From positions 311,536,949 to 311,600,948 of the forward strand of contig CM054060.1 of the NCBI GenBank assembly GCA_028641055.1: DNA of 64,000 nucleotides, in the 5' to 3' direction. This DNA is from Alopecurus myosuroides (lineage: Eukaryota > Streptophyta > Magnoliopsida > Poales > Poaceae). A program made the translations under genes and the position numbers. The notes below the pieces were generated by a model. The model was not told where the DNA came from. It did no database searches and worked only from the letters and a program-made list of their open reading frames with translations. This document shows, in pieces, positions 1 to 11,873 of the stretch (position 1 is its first letter; each line of letters begins with the position of its first letter).

Positions 1-127
1 GGCCCGAGATGCTCGAGAAAATGACGTTGACCTGCTAGAAGAGGCAAGAGAGTTAACTCTGTCACGTTCAACCATATATCAGCAGAGTCTGAGGCGCTAT
101 CATAGCGGGAAAGTAAACCCAAGGGTT

Positions 128-1761
128 TGAAGGGGAACGTGGCATAGAAAACAAAAAATTTCCTACGCGCGATAAACCAGAATGGCCAAGATCTAATCTA
201 TGAGATGAAAGGCAACGGGGAGAAAGAGAGTCGTGAGATAACATACCCTCGAATACTCAAAGTGGTATGAGATAAAATCTCGTGGCTGGCGTAGTCGTAC
301 TCACGCCGATCCCGAGCGAGAAGAAGTGCACCGCAATTCGGCGGTGCCTCCGTAATCGATCACACGTTCAGCTCGATGAAGACTTCCGTTCCCTCGATCC
401 AGCGGGTAGCGGAAGTAGAGGATCCCCGCGGAACTCCAACAGCACGACGACGTGGTGGTGGTGAAGAATCCCACGGTCAGGGCTTCGCCAAGCCGGAGAC
501 CATGGAATGGAGCAGCGGGTGGAGGGAAAAGGGAGTGGGCAAGTGTGTGTAGAAGAGAGAGCCCTCACCCTCCTTTTATAGGGGAGGGGGGTGCGGCCAG
601 CCATGGGTGCCCCCACCCCTTCCTCTCTTCATGTGAGTGGAAGCCCCACTCACACCCACTCAAAATTCCTTAATTTCCCACTTAGAAAATCCAAAGGTTT
701 TTCTTTAATAAATAAATAAAACATTTTATTTCTTTATTTATATTTGTTAATTCCATTAACAAACATTTGCATGCAGCACCTCGAACCATTTGTTAATTCT
801 ATTAACAACCGTTCAACGAAAAACCCATTGAACTATTTCAATTTTCCCCGAAACAATTTCGGAGCTGCCCAAAATATTCTTCGGTGTTCCGTATCCTCTC
901 TAACGCTTCATCGAACCTTAAGTGTGTCACCCTACGGTTCGTGAATAATATAGACATGATCGAGACTCTTCTCCGATCAATAATCAACAACGGGATCTGG
1001 AGGTCCGTGATGACTCCCATATATTCAACGATCACTCTCGTGATCGTGTGAACGTTTCAACGTCGTAACGATTTCCCTTTGTCTCGCGATATTTTACTTG
1101 CCCAAGATCCGATCATCGGTATCCACCAGACCTTGTTTGATCTCGTTATCCGACAAGTACTCTTTTCTCGTTACCGTGATATAACATCCTTGTGATCATA
1201 TCGCTTGCTTGCAAGCGGTGTCGATGTGATATTACCAAGAGGGCCCTGAGTATATCTCTCCGTCATATTGGATGGACAAATCCCATTCTTGATCCATGAG
1301 CTTCAACTAACACTTTCCAAATACCTAATGCCATATTTATAGTCACCCTGTTACGGTGTGACGTTTGATGTCATCAAAGTATTCTTTCGGTATTAGTGAT
1401 TACCATGATCTCATGGTCTAAGGAACAATGTTACTCCGAATGTAAGACATAACAACAAAACTAAATGACTTGATCGTATTGTTATACTTAGTTAGGGTCT
1501 AAGTTCATCATGTCATTCTCCAAATGACATGATCCCGTTATTAACAACATCCAATGTCTATGATCAGGAAACCTTGATCATGTATTAATCAACGAGCTAG
1601 TTAAAAGAGAGGCTTCACTAGGAACGTCGGTTTGTTTATTAATCACACATGTATCAACGTTTCCGGTTAATACAATTCTAGCATGAGAAATAAAAATCTA
1701 TCATAAACAAAGAATAACATAATAAACACTTTATTATTGCCTCTCGGGCATATTCCCTTCA
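128..1761 (-). repeat. Copia 3' LTR
   Basis: This 1634-bp long terminal repeat is the 3' LTR, because the element runs on the minus strand. A TATA box (CTATAAAAGG on the minus strand, 572-582) lies in a GC-rich stretch and matches the one in the other LTR. It is bounded by TG...CA ends and the gggtt duplication on the left. Confidence 0.92.
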
Positions 1762-1772
1762 GTCTCCCACTT
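1762..1772 (-). other. Copia polypurine tract
   Basis: On the minus strand a purine-rich AGTGGGAGAC directly precedes the 3' LTR. This is the expected plus-strand primer for cDNA synthesis. A CTCCCACTT stretch at this place is typical of BARE-like elements. Confidence 0.75.
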
Positions 1773-1794
1773 GCACTAGGGGCAATAATCTATA

Positions 1795-3770
1795 TTACAT
1801 AGTGATGAATCTAACACTCATTGAGTTCTGGTGTTGATCATGTTTCGCCCTTGAGAGAGTTTTAGTCAACGGATCTGCCACATTCAGATCCGTATGTACT
1901 TTGCAAATCTTCACATCCAATCCGCGACATGCTCACGGATGGAGTGAAAACGGCGCCTGATATGCTTGGAATTCTTGTGAAACCTTGGTTCTTTAGCATT
2001 GGCTATGGCACCATTGTTGTCACAATAGATAACCATTGGATCCAACGCACTCGGAACCACACCTAGTTTGGATATGAACTCGTTCATCCAAACTGCTTCC
2101 TGTGTTGCCTCCGAGCCAGCAACATATTCCGCTTCTGTTGATGATCCCGCCACCACGGATTGCTTGGAACTCCTCCAGCTTACAGCTCCTCCATTCATAA
2201 CCAATACGTACCCGGACTGAGACTTAGAGTCATCCGGATCAGTGTCGAACCTAGCATCGATGTAACATCTTGCGACGATCTCTTCTTCACCGCCATATAC
2301 GAGAAACATATCCTTAGTTCTTTTCAAGTACCTCAAGATATTCTTGACCGTAGTCCAGTGTTCCAAACCTGGATTGGATTCGTACCTACTAGTCGAACTA
2401 ATAGCATGTGCCACATCCGGTCTTGTACATAGCATAGCATACATGATAGAACCTATGGCTGAAGCATAGGGAATCTTATTCATTCTCTCTCTATCTTCTG
2501 CTGTAGTTGGACATTGAGTCTTACTCAACGTTTTGCCTTGCAACATTGGTAAGAACCCCTTCTTAATCTCTTCCATTCTGAACTTCTTCAGAATCTTGTC
2601 AAGGTATGTACTTTGCGAAAGTCCAATTAAGCGCCTTGATCTATCCCTGTAGATTTTGATGCCTAATATATAAGCTGCTTCACCAAGGTCTTTCATCGAA
2701 AAACTACTGTTCAAATAACCTTTTACGCTTTTCAAAAGTTCAATATCATTTCCCATCAACAATATGTCATCCACATACAGTACTAGAAATGCTACAGAGC
2801 TCCCACTCACTTTCTTGTAAATACAAGCTTCTCCGTATGTTTGGACAAATCCAAACCCTTTGATCACCTTATCAAAACGGAGGTTCCAACTCTGGGATGC
2901 TTGCTTCGGTCCATAAATGGAACGTTGAAGTTTGCACACCTTGTCAGCATCATTAGGATCAACAAAACCTTTGGGTTGCATCATATACAACTCTTCCTCA
3001 ATGTCACCATTAAGGAACGCCGTTTTGACATCCATCTGCCAGATTTCATAATCGAAAAATGCAGCAACTGCTAACATAATCCTAACTGACTTTAGCATCG
3101 CTACTGGTGAGAAAGTCTCATCATAGTCAACTCCTTGAATTTGTCGGAAACCTTTTGCGACAAGTCAAACTTTATAGACGGTCACATTACCATCAGCGTC
3201 AGTTTTCTTTTTAAAGATCCATTTGTTCTCAACGGCCTTGCGGTCATCGGGTAAGTCCACCAAAGTCCAAACTTGGTTTTCGTACATGGACCCTATTTCG
3301 GATTTCATGGCTTCAAGCAATTTATTGGAATCTGGGCTCATCATTGCTTCCTCATATGTCGCAGGGTCATCACCTCCATCTACCATGAAGTTTAATACGG
3401 GATCTCCGTACAGTTCAGGAGCTGTACGGTCCCTAGTTGACCTGCGAGGTGCGGTAGTTTCTACTTGAGTTTCATGATCTTGATCATTAGCTCTCTCTTC
3501 AACTGACGGGGTCGGCTCCGGAACAACTTCCGGCGCTGCTCTACTCGCCATTCCAAGAAGAGAAGGTTCAATAACCTCGTCGAGTTCTACCTTCCTACTA
3601 TTCACACCTTTCAAGAGAAACTCCTTCTCCAAAAAGGATCCATTCTTGCCAACGAAAATCTTGCCTTCGGATCTGTGATAGAAGGTGTACCCTATTGTTT
3701 CTTCAAGGTATCCCATGAAGACGCATTTTTCCGCTTTGGGTTCGAGTATATCAGGTTGAAGCTTCTTCAC
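1795..3770 (-). pseudogene. pol: Copia reverse transcriptase and RNase H, broken
   Basis: The minus-strand frame encodes the Copia linker and RT fingers (3770-3165), then the RT palm with the YVDD catalytic box, then an RNase H domain with a TEAEY motif and a CDNNGAI motif. It would copy element RNA into DNA and remove the RNA strand. Defects seen: an in-frame TGA at 3165-3167, where the family has an arginine (a CGA to TGA change), and a frameshift near 1915 just before the conserved C-terminal tail. The shifted tail ends at a TAA at 1795. Upstream, a one-base expansion of an A run near 3860 breaks the link to integrase. Function is lost. Confidence 0.9.
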
Positions 3771-3846
3771 ATAAACATCGCATCCCCAAACTTTTAGAAA
3801 TGATAGCTTAGGTTTGTTTCCAAACCATAATTCATACGGTGTCGTT

Positions 3847-4191
3847 TCAACGGATTTTAGATGGTGCCCTATTTAAAGTGAATGTAGCGGTCTCTAGTGC
3901 ATAACCCCAAAACGATAGTGGCAAATCTGTAAGAGACATCATCGATCGAACCATATCTAATAAAGTACGATTACGACGTTCAGAAACACCATTACGCTGT
4001 GGTGTTCTGGCCGGTGTGAGTTGTGAAACTATTCCACATTGTTTCATATGCATGCCAAACTCGTAACTTAGATATTCTCCTCCACGATCAGATCGTAGAA
4101 ATTTAATCTTTCGGTTACGATGATTTTCAACTTCACTCTGAAATTCTTTGAACTTTTCAAATGTCTCAGATTTGTATTTCATTAAGTAAAT
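3847..4191 (-). pseudogene. pol: Copia integrase core, C-terminal piece
   Basis: This minus-strand piece carries the end of the DDE integrase core: an SDRGGEY stretch and the catalytic glutamate context NGVSERRNR. It continues, in the same frame, the piece at 6799-7524 once the CACTA element and one aat target copy are removed. A one-base frameshift in an A run near 3860 ends the frame. Integrase would insert element cDNA. This copy is inactive. Confidence 0.85.
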
Positions 4192-4551
4192 CACTGGTAG
4201 AAAACAGGCCTTTAGTCCCGGTTCGCAAAGGCCATTATTCCCGACCGTGCAACCGGGACTAAATATGCGCGACTAAAGCCCCCCCCCCCTCGCCTTTAGT
4301 CGCGCCGCTTACGGACCGGGACTAAAGGCCCGTCCACGTGGGCGGGTGGCGTGCGCCGGGGGCGGAGGACCTTTAGTCCCGGTTTTTAACACGAACCGGG
4401 ACTAAAAGCTATTTCGTAATTTTTCTAATTCATTTGGGTTTCTAATTATTTTCCACTCCCTTTTTTATGTCCCTTTTCTAATTCAGAATTTGTATTATTT
4501 GCTTAGTGTCTAACTATAATTATCTCTAGTCAAATTACATACTCGTCGTCA

Positions 4552-4632
4552 TACTTCCCGTTCGGTCACCCATCATCCCACTACTGTAGCACTAGCACGC
4601 TTAACTTCCGAGTTCCATCCCGCCCCGCATCC
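4552..4632 (-). ncRNA. 5S-rRNA-derived segment inside CACTA A
   Basis: The minus strand contains GGAACTCGGAAGTTAAGCG, a TGCTAGTGCTACAGTAGTG stretch and GATGGGTGACC, then CGGGAAGT. These follow the order and spacing of the plant 5S rRNA internal control region (A box, intermediate element, C box). A GGATGCG at 4632-4626 matches the 5S start, but the first third of the 5S gene is shortened. I see no run of four T immediately downstream, so it is a derived fragment rather than a normal 5S gene. Whether Pol III uses it is not known. Confidence 0.75.
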
Positions 4633-4807
4633 AAGTGTTTCGCACGCATGTATGTGATAGTACTATCATATCAATCCTATTAACATGTTGGTCGATGCCA
4701 CATTACTTTATTGTTTGAATTTCAAATAAATCTTTTAATAAACAAAAGTAATAATTTTGAATAAATAAATAAACATTAACTTTTTAATTTGTATTATTTC
4801 TAAAAAA

Positions 4808-5027
4808 TATTCAGGAAAATAAAACTAATTCATTTTAAAATCTAAAAAACAAATAATATATCAAAATATTCAGAAAAATAAAACTAATTCATTTTACAAT
4901 CTTAAAAATACAAATAATATATCAAAATATTCAGAAAAATAAAACTAATTCATTTTTAAATCCTAAAAATACAAATTGTATATCAAAATATTCAGAAAAA
5001 TAAAACTAATTCATTTTCCCCTTTCCT
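4808..5027. repeat. AT-rich tandem repeat in CACTA A
   Basis: About 3.5 copies of an AT-rich unit of roughly 60 bp, each containing AAAATAAAACTAATTCATTT. The same array occurs in the related transposon at 40890-41115, so it belongs to the element. Confidence 0.8.
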
Positions 5028-5619
5028 AAATGCAAAATAAAATCTGATAAAATTCATGAACCAAACCATATAAAATTTGCAGATCCAAGTTTGGACTATT
5101 ATTTTGGACACAAGAACTGGTTTGGCAATGACTATCTGTGAGAATGATTTGAACCTAACTTTTAAAATACATAACCAAAATGGACAAACTAAAATGTTCT
5201 GGATAGATATTGAAAAGATCTATCCATAGAACTTAGCCTCACATCAAGGTTAGCAACCAAATGAAAATACCATCCTTTTTAATAAAAGATCAGTATGCTC
5301 TTCTATGATTTTTAGAATGAGTTCAAAAATGAATTTTGAAGTAAATCCAACTGGATGAGTTTGGTATTGACTAGATCTATGTTTTATGGCTTAGATTAAT
5401 TTTTGGAGCTCTAGATTTATTTTTGGTGAACAGATATATAAACAGTAGTTTTTCTGTTTTGTTTTCTTGATGTGTTTTTGTTTGTTTTGAAATGTGTGTT
5501 TGATCTTATCTTGTTTCCTAGCTTGTATAGAGTGTTAGGACTTGATATTAGGTTGTTTGCTTGCAGAACATCTACCTTAGAAAGTGTGTGCATGATTGGA
5601 AACCAAAATAAAAATGGAA

Positions 5620-6429
5620 CTAGCATTTGTTAATTTCTAGTTTTATAATATATCCATTACATATATGGAACGCAACATAGCGGTACATAGATGCGGTACA
5701 CACAAACAACATGTACTCGAGCTCTGAAGAGTAGATGCGAAACAACTCGAAGGCAACGTATGCATCTATTGCTGCATACTCGAGATTGATCCGGTCAAGT
5801 GGGTTATTCCCCCAATAAAAGTGATTCTTCGAGGGGAAACAAGTCTTCATGGTTTTGTAGTCGGGGTGGATGAAGGCAGTTGCCATCTGAGCCATCCCGG
5901 TCTTGTGCCTGTACAGCTCATCAAAATGGATCAAGTCCTAAAGATCAATGTAGTGATCTTTAGGTATCTCAATACCCAACGTGCGCATCAACTTCTGCCG
6001 GTCATTTGTGATGTCAACGCTACAGAAGTCGTACCCTTTGTTGATAAGAAAATCAACAAGTTCTGGAGATTGCTTTGAACTACTGCAACAAAAAATCAAC
6101 ACGTGTTAGATATTGTTGCAAACATGTATTCTTCCAATGCAAGAACAAATCGAAATTGCAACAAGAGATTGTACGTGTGCGTACCTTGCCCATTGGAAGA
6201 CCAAAACGGTCTCCTTGTAGGCAATATGGATGACGGCCACATCCCGTTGATTCGCCGTGTACTCTAGATCAAGCCCGAAGAACTTGTGGTGTTCATCGGC
6301 GGCTTCATAGAGATTGCTCAAACGGCGAAGAGCTTCGGGGAGCCTCTCGCATATATTGGTATAGGCGACATGGAGATTCTTGCCGCATGGTGTGGGCACA
6401 TGGAGAACGTTCCAAACGGGAGAATCCAT
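5620..6429 (-). pseudogene. Captured DEDDy-type 3'-5' exonuclease-like gene, copy in CACTA A
   Basis: Two exons are visible: exon 1 from the ATG at 6429 to 6185 (donor AAG|GTACGC) and exon 2 from 6082 (acceptor TTGTTGCAG). Exon 1 carries FFGLDLEYT, matching the DxE Exo I motif. Exon 2 carries a VDIT-D-QKL region consistent with Exo II and LEYAAIDAYVAFELF, matching the YxxxD Exo III motif. The fold is that of WRN/RNase D-like exonucleases, which remove nucleotides from 3' ends using two metal ions. An in-frame TAG at 5938-5940 interrupts exon 2. Compared with the sister copy, the frame runs past the end to 5620. It was probably a plant gene or fragment captured by the transposon. Its activity is unproven. 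Confidence 0.75.
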
Positions 6430-6798
6430 GGGTGGTGGGTGGAGGAAGAAGAGAGGATCAAGAAGAGAAGAGAGGAAGAAGAACAGAGAGCGCACTGTAG
6501 CAATGGCCTTCTGCCTCTCGCTCGCGAAATAAAACCGCGCGGGTGGCGAGCAGTTTCGACCTTTAGTCGCGGGTGGCCAGGCCACCCGGGACTAAAGGCC
6601 GGGATACCAGCAGTTCGGACCTTTAGTCGCGGTTGGCCAGGCCAACCGGAATTAATGCCCTCCGCGCGCTTCCCCAACTGCCATTCATGACGTTCAGTCG
6701 CGGGTCGCCTCGCGAACCGCGACTAAAACTCATTTAGTCACGGTTCGTATAGTTTGGGGACTAAAGGGGGCGTATAGAAGGCCTTTTTTCTACCAGTG

Positions 6799-7524
6799 AA
6801 TATACCCATATCTACTCAAATCATCTGTGAAAGTGACAAAATAACGATATCCACCGCGCGCCGATACACTCATTGGTCCACACACATCAGTATGTATGAT
6901 TTCCAGTAAGTCTGTCGCCCGTTCCATGGTTCCAGAAAACGGGGTTCTAGTCATCTTGCCCATAAGGCATGGTTCACATGTTTCAAATGATTCACAATCA
7001 AGTGATTCTAAGAGTCCATCTGAATGGATCTTCTTGATGCGTTTAACACCAATATGACCTAAGCGGCAATGCCACATGTAAGTAGCAATATCATCACTTA
7101 ATTTAATTCTTTTGGCATTCACATTATGAATATGTGTATAAACACTATCAAGATTCAAAAGAAATAAACCATTCTTCTTAGGTGCATGACCATAAAAGAT
7201 ATTATTCATATAAGTCGAACAACCATTGTTCTCAGACTTAAAGGAATAACCATTCTGCATTAAGCAAGATCCAGAAACGATATTCATGCTTAATGCAGGC
7301 ACCAAATAACAATTATTGAGGTTTATAACTAATCCCGATTGTAGACGTAGAGGCAGCGTCCCGACGGCGATCACATCAACTCTTGATCCATTGCCGACGC
7401 GCATCGTCACCTCATCCTTTGCTAGTGGTCGCTTATTCTGCAGCTCCTGTTTCGAGTTACATATGTGAGCAACCAAACAAGTATCAAATACCCAGGTGCT
7501 ACTGCGAGTACTAGTAAGGTACAC
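6799..7524 (-). pseudogene. pol: Copia protease and integrase N-terminal part
   Basis: The minus-strand frame starts with a retropepsin-like region in which the expected catalytic DTG reads DTC (WVFDTC), likely inactivating the protease. It continues through the pre-integrase H-H-C-C zinc-binding region (a WHCRLGH stretch and CEPCLMGK) into the integrase core with the first catalytic Asp (IIHTDVCGP) and the second (FTDDLSRYGY). The frame then meets the CACTA insertion at 6798, and the coding sequence resumes in frame at 4191. Confidence 0.87.
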
Positions 7525-7599
7525 ATCAATAACAAGTATATTATATATATACCTTTGTTCACTTTGCCGGCCTTCTTATATGCCAGATATTTGGGGCAA

Positions 7600-8201
7600 T
7601 TATGCTCCCGGTTGCCAGCGCCTAAGCATTGAGAGAAGCTCAGGAAGAGACTTCTTCATGCCTTGCATATTATAGTTCATCACAAAGTTCTTGTAACTAG
7701 GTGGTAGAGATTCAAGAACACGATGTATCCCTAGCTCATTGGGGATCAACATTCCCAAAGCTATGAGTTTATCAGCGTACTCAGACATTCTGAGTATGTG
7801 CTCACTAACGTAGATGTCCTCTTCCATTATGCAGCTAAAGAACTTTTCCGAAGCATCATAAATCTCCATTGCAGCATGGGTATCGAAAATCAATTTAAAT
7901 TCTCCAATTGTGGCATAAGCAGTGCTTTTCTCGAAACATTTTCGCAGCTCTGGCTCTAATCCATAGAGGATGCCGCAATGAACTATACTGTGGTCTTCTT
8001 GTTGAGTCAGATAAAAAAATTATCTTCATCATAAGCATCATCAGCGGGCTGGTCACCTAGAGGTGCATCAAGCACATAGAGCTTCTTGCAAGCGGTGAGG
8101 AGAATCCTCAGGTTAAGTGTGCAGTTGGTAAAGTTTCTCCCATTGTTCGCTAATTTCTCTCTCTCCATGAACATATTGAAATTGAAGGTAGGTGGTGCCA
8201 T
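7600..8201 (-). pseudogene. gag: Copia gag remnant
   Basis: The start MAPPTFNFN at 8201 and the later stretch ending in a YNMQGMKKSLPELL motif (down to 7600) match BARE-type gag, the capsid protein that packages element RNA. The middle (about 8006-7894) is out of frame with stops. After the second part the sequence jumps to a fragment of the CCHC zinc-knuckle region (a CPKYLA stretch near 7590), so the RNA-binding part has been deleted or shortened. Confidence 0.8.
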
Positions 8202-9343
8202 GATCTACAACATATTTTCAAAGACTATTTAGACTATGTTTATGATAAATTAAGTTCAAGTTAATTCTAAAATTATCCCATGAACTCCCACTCAAAAACA
8301 ACATCCCTCTTAGTCGTCTTTAGTGATTACACGAACCAAATTCACTACACCGAAACTGATCATCACGTGAGACGGTGTAGTTGCAAAGGCGAACATCAAC
8401 ATGTTCATCATATCATCTATATGACTCATGCTTTACCTTTCGGTTACGTGTTCCGAGGCCATGTCTGTACATGCTAGGCTCGCCAAGTAGAACCGTAGTA
8501 TTGCGTGTGTTTCAAGGCCATGTTTGTACATGCTAGGCTTAAAAACACCCGTTGTATGCGAACGTTGAGTCTATCACACCCGATCATCACGTGGTGTCTC
8601 GAAACGACGAACTTTCTTAACGGTGCATACTTAAGGAAGAACACATTATTATCTTGATATTAAGTGAGAGGGATCATCTTATAATGCTACCGTCGCGATC
8701 TAAGAAAAGTAAGATGCATAAAAGGATAAACATCACATGCATGGATAATGTGATATGATATGGTCCTTCTTGCACTTGATCTCCATCTTGTGCATCATGG
8801 TATAATCTCCATCATTCCACCGGCGTGGCACCTCCATCTTGATTGTCCATTACAACATATCACATGGATATGATATACAACACGCAGGCCAAAAAATAAG
8901 ACAACCATATGGCTCCAGCCGGTATGTCAATAATTTACAAAAGACATCATCTCATACATAACGTTTGTAACATTGACCATATCACATCACATGCCCTGCA
9001 AAAACAAGTTAGACGCCCCTAATTTATTTTTGCATATTTTACGTGGCTTTGGGCTTACGAGGACAGAACCGTTCATACCTACGTACAAGAACCACAACGT
9101 TGATAAAACATATTTTAACAACCCTTTGTAGATTAGATCTTAACTATAGTAGGAGAAACGGACACCCCTCAGTCACATGTGAGACAATTCTCGCGTACAT
9201 AGTACACGTAAACTTAGTCCGGGGAAACTTCATCCTACTATGCCACTAAGATCATAAAATACTCAAAGAGGCAAAAACATGATCATCAATGCCCACATAC
9301 TCCTATGTGTTCTACCCGTACAATTCATCTACGCATAGATCCG
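8202..9343 (-). other. Copia 5' leader, non-coding
   Basis: This stretch between the primer-binding site and gag is the untranslated leader of the Copia element. It has no convincing frame. Two tandem-like copies of a segment ending CATGCTAGGCT are seen around 8455-8540. Confidence 0.6.
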
Positions 9344-9355
9344 GCTCTGATACCA
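9344..9355 (-). other. Primer-binding site, initiator Met tRNA
   Basis: The minus strand reads TGGTATCAGAGC one base inside the 5' LTR. It is complementary to the 3' end of plant initiator tRNA-Met, the usual primer for Copia reverse transcription. This fixes the element's orientation as minus. Confidence 0.92.
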
Positions 9356-9356
9356 C

Positions 9357-11008
9357 TGAAGGGGAACGTGGCATAGAAAACAAAAAATTTCCTACGCGCG
9401 ATAAACCCGAATGGCCAAGATCTAATCTATGAGATGAAAGGCAACGGGGAGAAAGAGAGTCTTGAGATAACATACCCTCGAAGACTCAAAGTGGTACGAG
9501 ATAAAATCTCGTGGTTGGCTTAGTCGTACTCACGCCAATCCCGAGCGAGAAGAAGTGCACCGCATTCTGGCGGTGCCTCCGTAATCGGTCACACGTTCAG
9601 CTCGATGAAGAGTTTCGTTCCCTCGATCCAGCGGGTAGCGGAAGTAGATGATCCCCGCGGAACTCCAACAGCACGACGGCGTGGTGGTGGTGAAGAATCC
9701 CATGGTCAGAGCTTCGCCAAGCCGGAGACCATGAAATGGAGCAGCGGGTGGAGGGAAAAGGGAGTGGGCAAGTGTGTGTAGAAGAGAGAGCCCTTACCCT
9801 CCTTTTATAGGGGAGGGGGAGGCAGCCCAAGCGGGGGTGTGGCCAGCCATGGGTGCCCCCACCCCTTCCTCTCTTCATGTGAGAGGAAGCCCCACTCAGA
9901 CCCACTCAAAATTCCTTAATTTACCACTTAGAAAATCCAAAGGTTTTTCTTTAATAAATAAATAAAACATTTTTATTTCTGTATTTATATTTGTTAATTC
10001 CATTAACAAACATTTGCATGCAGCACCTCGAACCATTTGTTAATTCTATTAACAACCGTTCGACGAAAAACCCCTTGAACTATTTCAATTTTCCCCGAAA
10101 CAATTTCGGAGCTGCCCAAAATATTCTTCGGTGTTCCGTATACTCTCTAACACTTCATCGAACCTTAAGTGTGTCACCCTACGGTTCGTGAATAATATAG
10201 ACATGATCGAGACTCCTCTCCGATCAATAATCAACAGCGGGATCTGGAGATCCGTGATGACTCCCATATATTCAACGATGACTCTCGTGATCGTGTGAAC
10301 CTTTCAACGTCGTAACGATTTCCCTTTGTCTCGCGATATTTTACTTTCCCGAGATCCAATCATCGGTATCCACCATACCTTGTTTGATCTCGTTATCCGA
10401 CGAGTACTCTTTTCTCGTTCCCATCATATAACATCCTTGTGATCATATCACTTGCTTGCAAGCGGTGTCGATGTGATATCACCGAGAGGGCCCTGAGTAT
10501 ATCTCTCCGTCATATTGGATGGAAAAATCCCATTCTTGATCCATGAGCTTCAACTAACACTTTCCGAATACCTAAAGCCATCTTTATAGTCACCCTGTTA
10601 TGGTGTGATGTTTGATGTCATCAAAGTATTCTTTCGGTATTAGTGATTACCATGATCTCATGGTCTAAGGAACAATGTTACTCCGAATGTACGACATAAC
10701 AACAAAACTAAATGACTTGATCGTATTGTTATACTTAGTTAGGGTATAAGTTCATCATGTCATTCTCCTAATGACATGATCCCGTTATTAACAATATCCA
10801 ATGTCTATGATCAGGAAACCTTGATCATCTGTTAATCAACGAGCTAGTTAAAAGAGAGGCTTCACTAGGAACGTCGGTTTGTTTATTAATCACACATGTA
10901 TCAGCGTTTCCGGTTAATAAAATTCTAGCATGAGAAATAAACATCTATTATAAACAAGGAATAACATAATAAACACTTTATTATTGCCTCTCAGGCATAT
11001 TCCCTTCA
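9357..11008 (-). repeat. Copia 5' LTR
   Basis: This 1652-bp LTR pairs with 128-1761. The minus-strand TATA box CTATAAAAGG lies at 9801-9811 and should drive the element transcript. A short insertion near 9825-9845 and scattered substitutions separate it from the other LTR. It is flanked on the right by the gggtt duplication. Confidence 0.92.
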
Positions 11009-11157
11009 GGGTTTTTCGAGAAGGAGACATGGTTCTTAGGCTCGTGCAGCGCACAGCCGGGATGCATAAGCTATCCCCGCCGTGGGAAGGGCCCTTTATT
11101 GTGAGCAAGGCTCTGCACAATGATGCCTACTATCTAGTTGACGCACAGGCACCCTAG

Positions 11158-11873
11158 AAGAACAGACCAGATAGAGCAGGAGAGGAATCAAAGCATCCTT
11201 GGAATGTAGCTCTACTCCGCCGTTTTCATTCATGAGCAAACATTGTATGTATCTCCTCAACCGAGTTAACATTCTAGTCGGCACTCCGAATTCGAACTCG
11301 GGGACTGTCCTTGTCCAAGTTTGCTCTGTGTCTTTTTTACTCTGCTTTACTTTGTCTACTCGGTTGGTTTACTTAGAATTTCATATGCATATCTAGTAGT
11401 GTGTTTAAACCCAAGGGTCAACTCTTCGACTCTGCTGCTATCCGCAACCCGGCTTCATGGCAAGCAAGAGAACAAGCCAAAGGTCAATAAACACACGAAA
11501 ATTGTTAAGGAAAAGAGGAGTGTAGCAACCGAGTAGGGTGTTCTTTACTTTCCTGTATCTCTTTTCGGCCAAGTGGTGGGCAGCATTAACATGCAATTTT
11601 CTAAGGGGCTAAGTATCTGAAACTTGGTCTAGGAAATCTTGTGACTCGACTACCAAAAAAGCCATAAGTGGCAGGTAAGAGCAAAGACGAATAGACTAAG
11701 TGAATGAAAAATGCAACTCGGGGACTTGCATAATAACGCAATCCGGCATTAAGCCCGAATTGCTAAATGTTGATCAAATAAAACTGAGTACCAAGGAACT
11801 TAAACGTATGTGTTACATTTGCACCCGGCATCCCGGGGATCTGATAAGTGTTTGAGATAAAAACTGCAGGAAT
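11158..11873 (+). other. Gypsy non-coding spacer after pol
   Basis: This DNA lies between the integrase stop and the 3' end of the antisense gene. It holds several short frames, none resembling a known protein, and repeated ACTCGG/CCGAGT hexamers like those in the rest of this element. Confidence 0.55.

Larger units (their letters stand above)
4192..6798 (+). mobile_element. CACTA-type transposon A (non-autonomous, gene-carrying), inserted in Copia integrase
   Basis: This 2607-bp element has terminal inverted repeats starting CACTGGTAGAAAA and an exact 3-bp target duplication aat (4189-4191 and 6799-6801), both as expected for the CACTA superfamily. Subterminal zones carry many direct and inverted copies of a TTTAGTCCCGGTT/TTTAGTCGCGG motif, a CACTA hallmark. 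No CACTA transposase is present. Instead the body holds a 5S-rRNA-derived segment (4552-4632), an AT-rich tandem repeat (4808-5027) and a two-exon exonuclease-like gene (5620-6429). A second family member lies at 38878-41739 in the opposite orientation. Confidence 0.92.
128..11008 (-). mobile_element. Ty1-Copia LTR retrotransposon, BARE/Angela-like, minus strand
   Basis: The two LTRs (128-1761 and 9357-11008) begin TGAAGGGG and end CCCTTCA on the plus strand. They are flanked by an exact 5-bp target duplication gggtt (123-127 and 11009-11013). Read on the minus strand, the order is 5' LTR, initiator-Met-tRNA primer site, gag, protease, integrase, RT, RNase H, purine tract and 3' LTR, which is the Copia order. 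The LTR tip and the region beside the purine tract resemble the Triticeae BARE/WIS/Angela group. About a dozen differences are visible in the first 300 aligned LTR bases, so the insertion is not very recent. The coding region is broken by a CACTA transposon, frameshifts and stops. Confidence 0.93.
2..11157 (+). pseudogene. pol: Gypsy polyprotein C-terminus (integrase), split by the Copia insertion
   Basis: The reading frame starting at base 2 encodes about 42 residues of integrase C-terminal sequence up to 127. After removal of the 10.9-kb Copia element and one gggtt target copy, the frame continues at 11014 without shift and ends at a TAG at 11155-11157. The second part contains a GDMVLRL stretch followed by a PPWEGPF motif, as expected of the GPY/F module at the end of Gypsy integrases. 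Only the last 90 or so residues of the polyprotein are in the window. The protein would integrate retrotransposon cDNA. Here it is inactivated by the insertion. Confidence 0.8.

Noticed and set aside
4192..6798. Harbinger or MITE identity for the insert in the Copia integrase
   Set aside because: The 3-bp duplication is aat rather than TAA/TTA, the size is 2.6 kb, and the CACTG tip and subterminal repeats fit CACTA better.
9344..9355. Possible tRNA-Met gene at the primer-binding sites (also 28639-28650)
   Set aside because: Only the 12-base complement of the tRNA 3' end is present. There is no tRNA body or cloverleaf.
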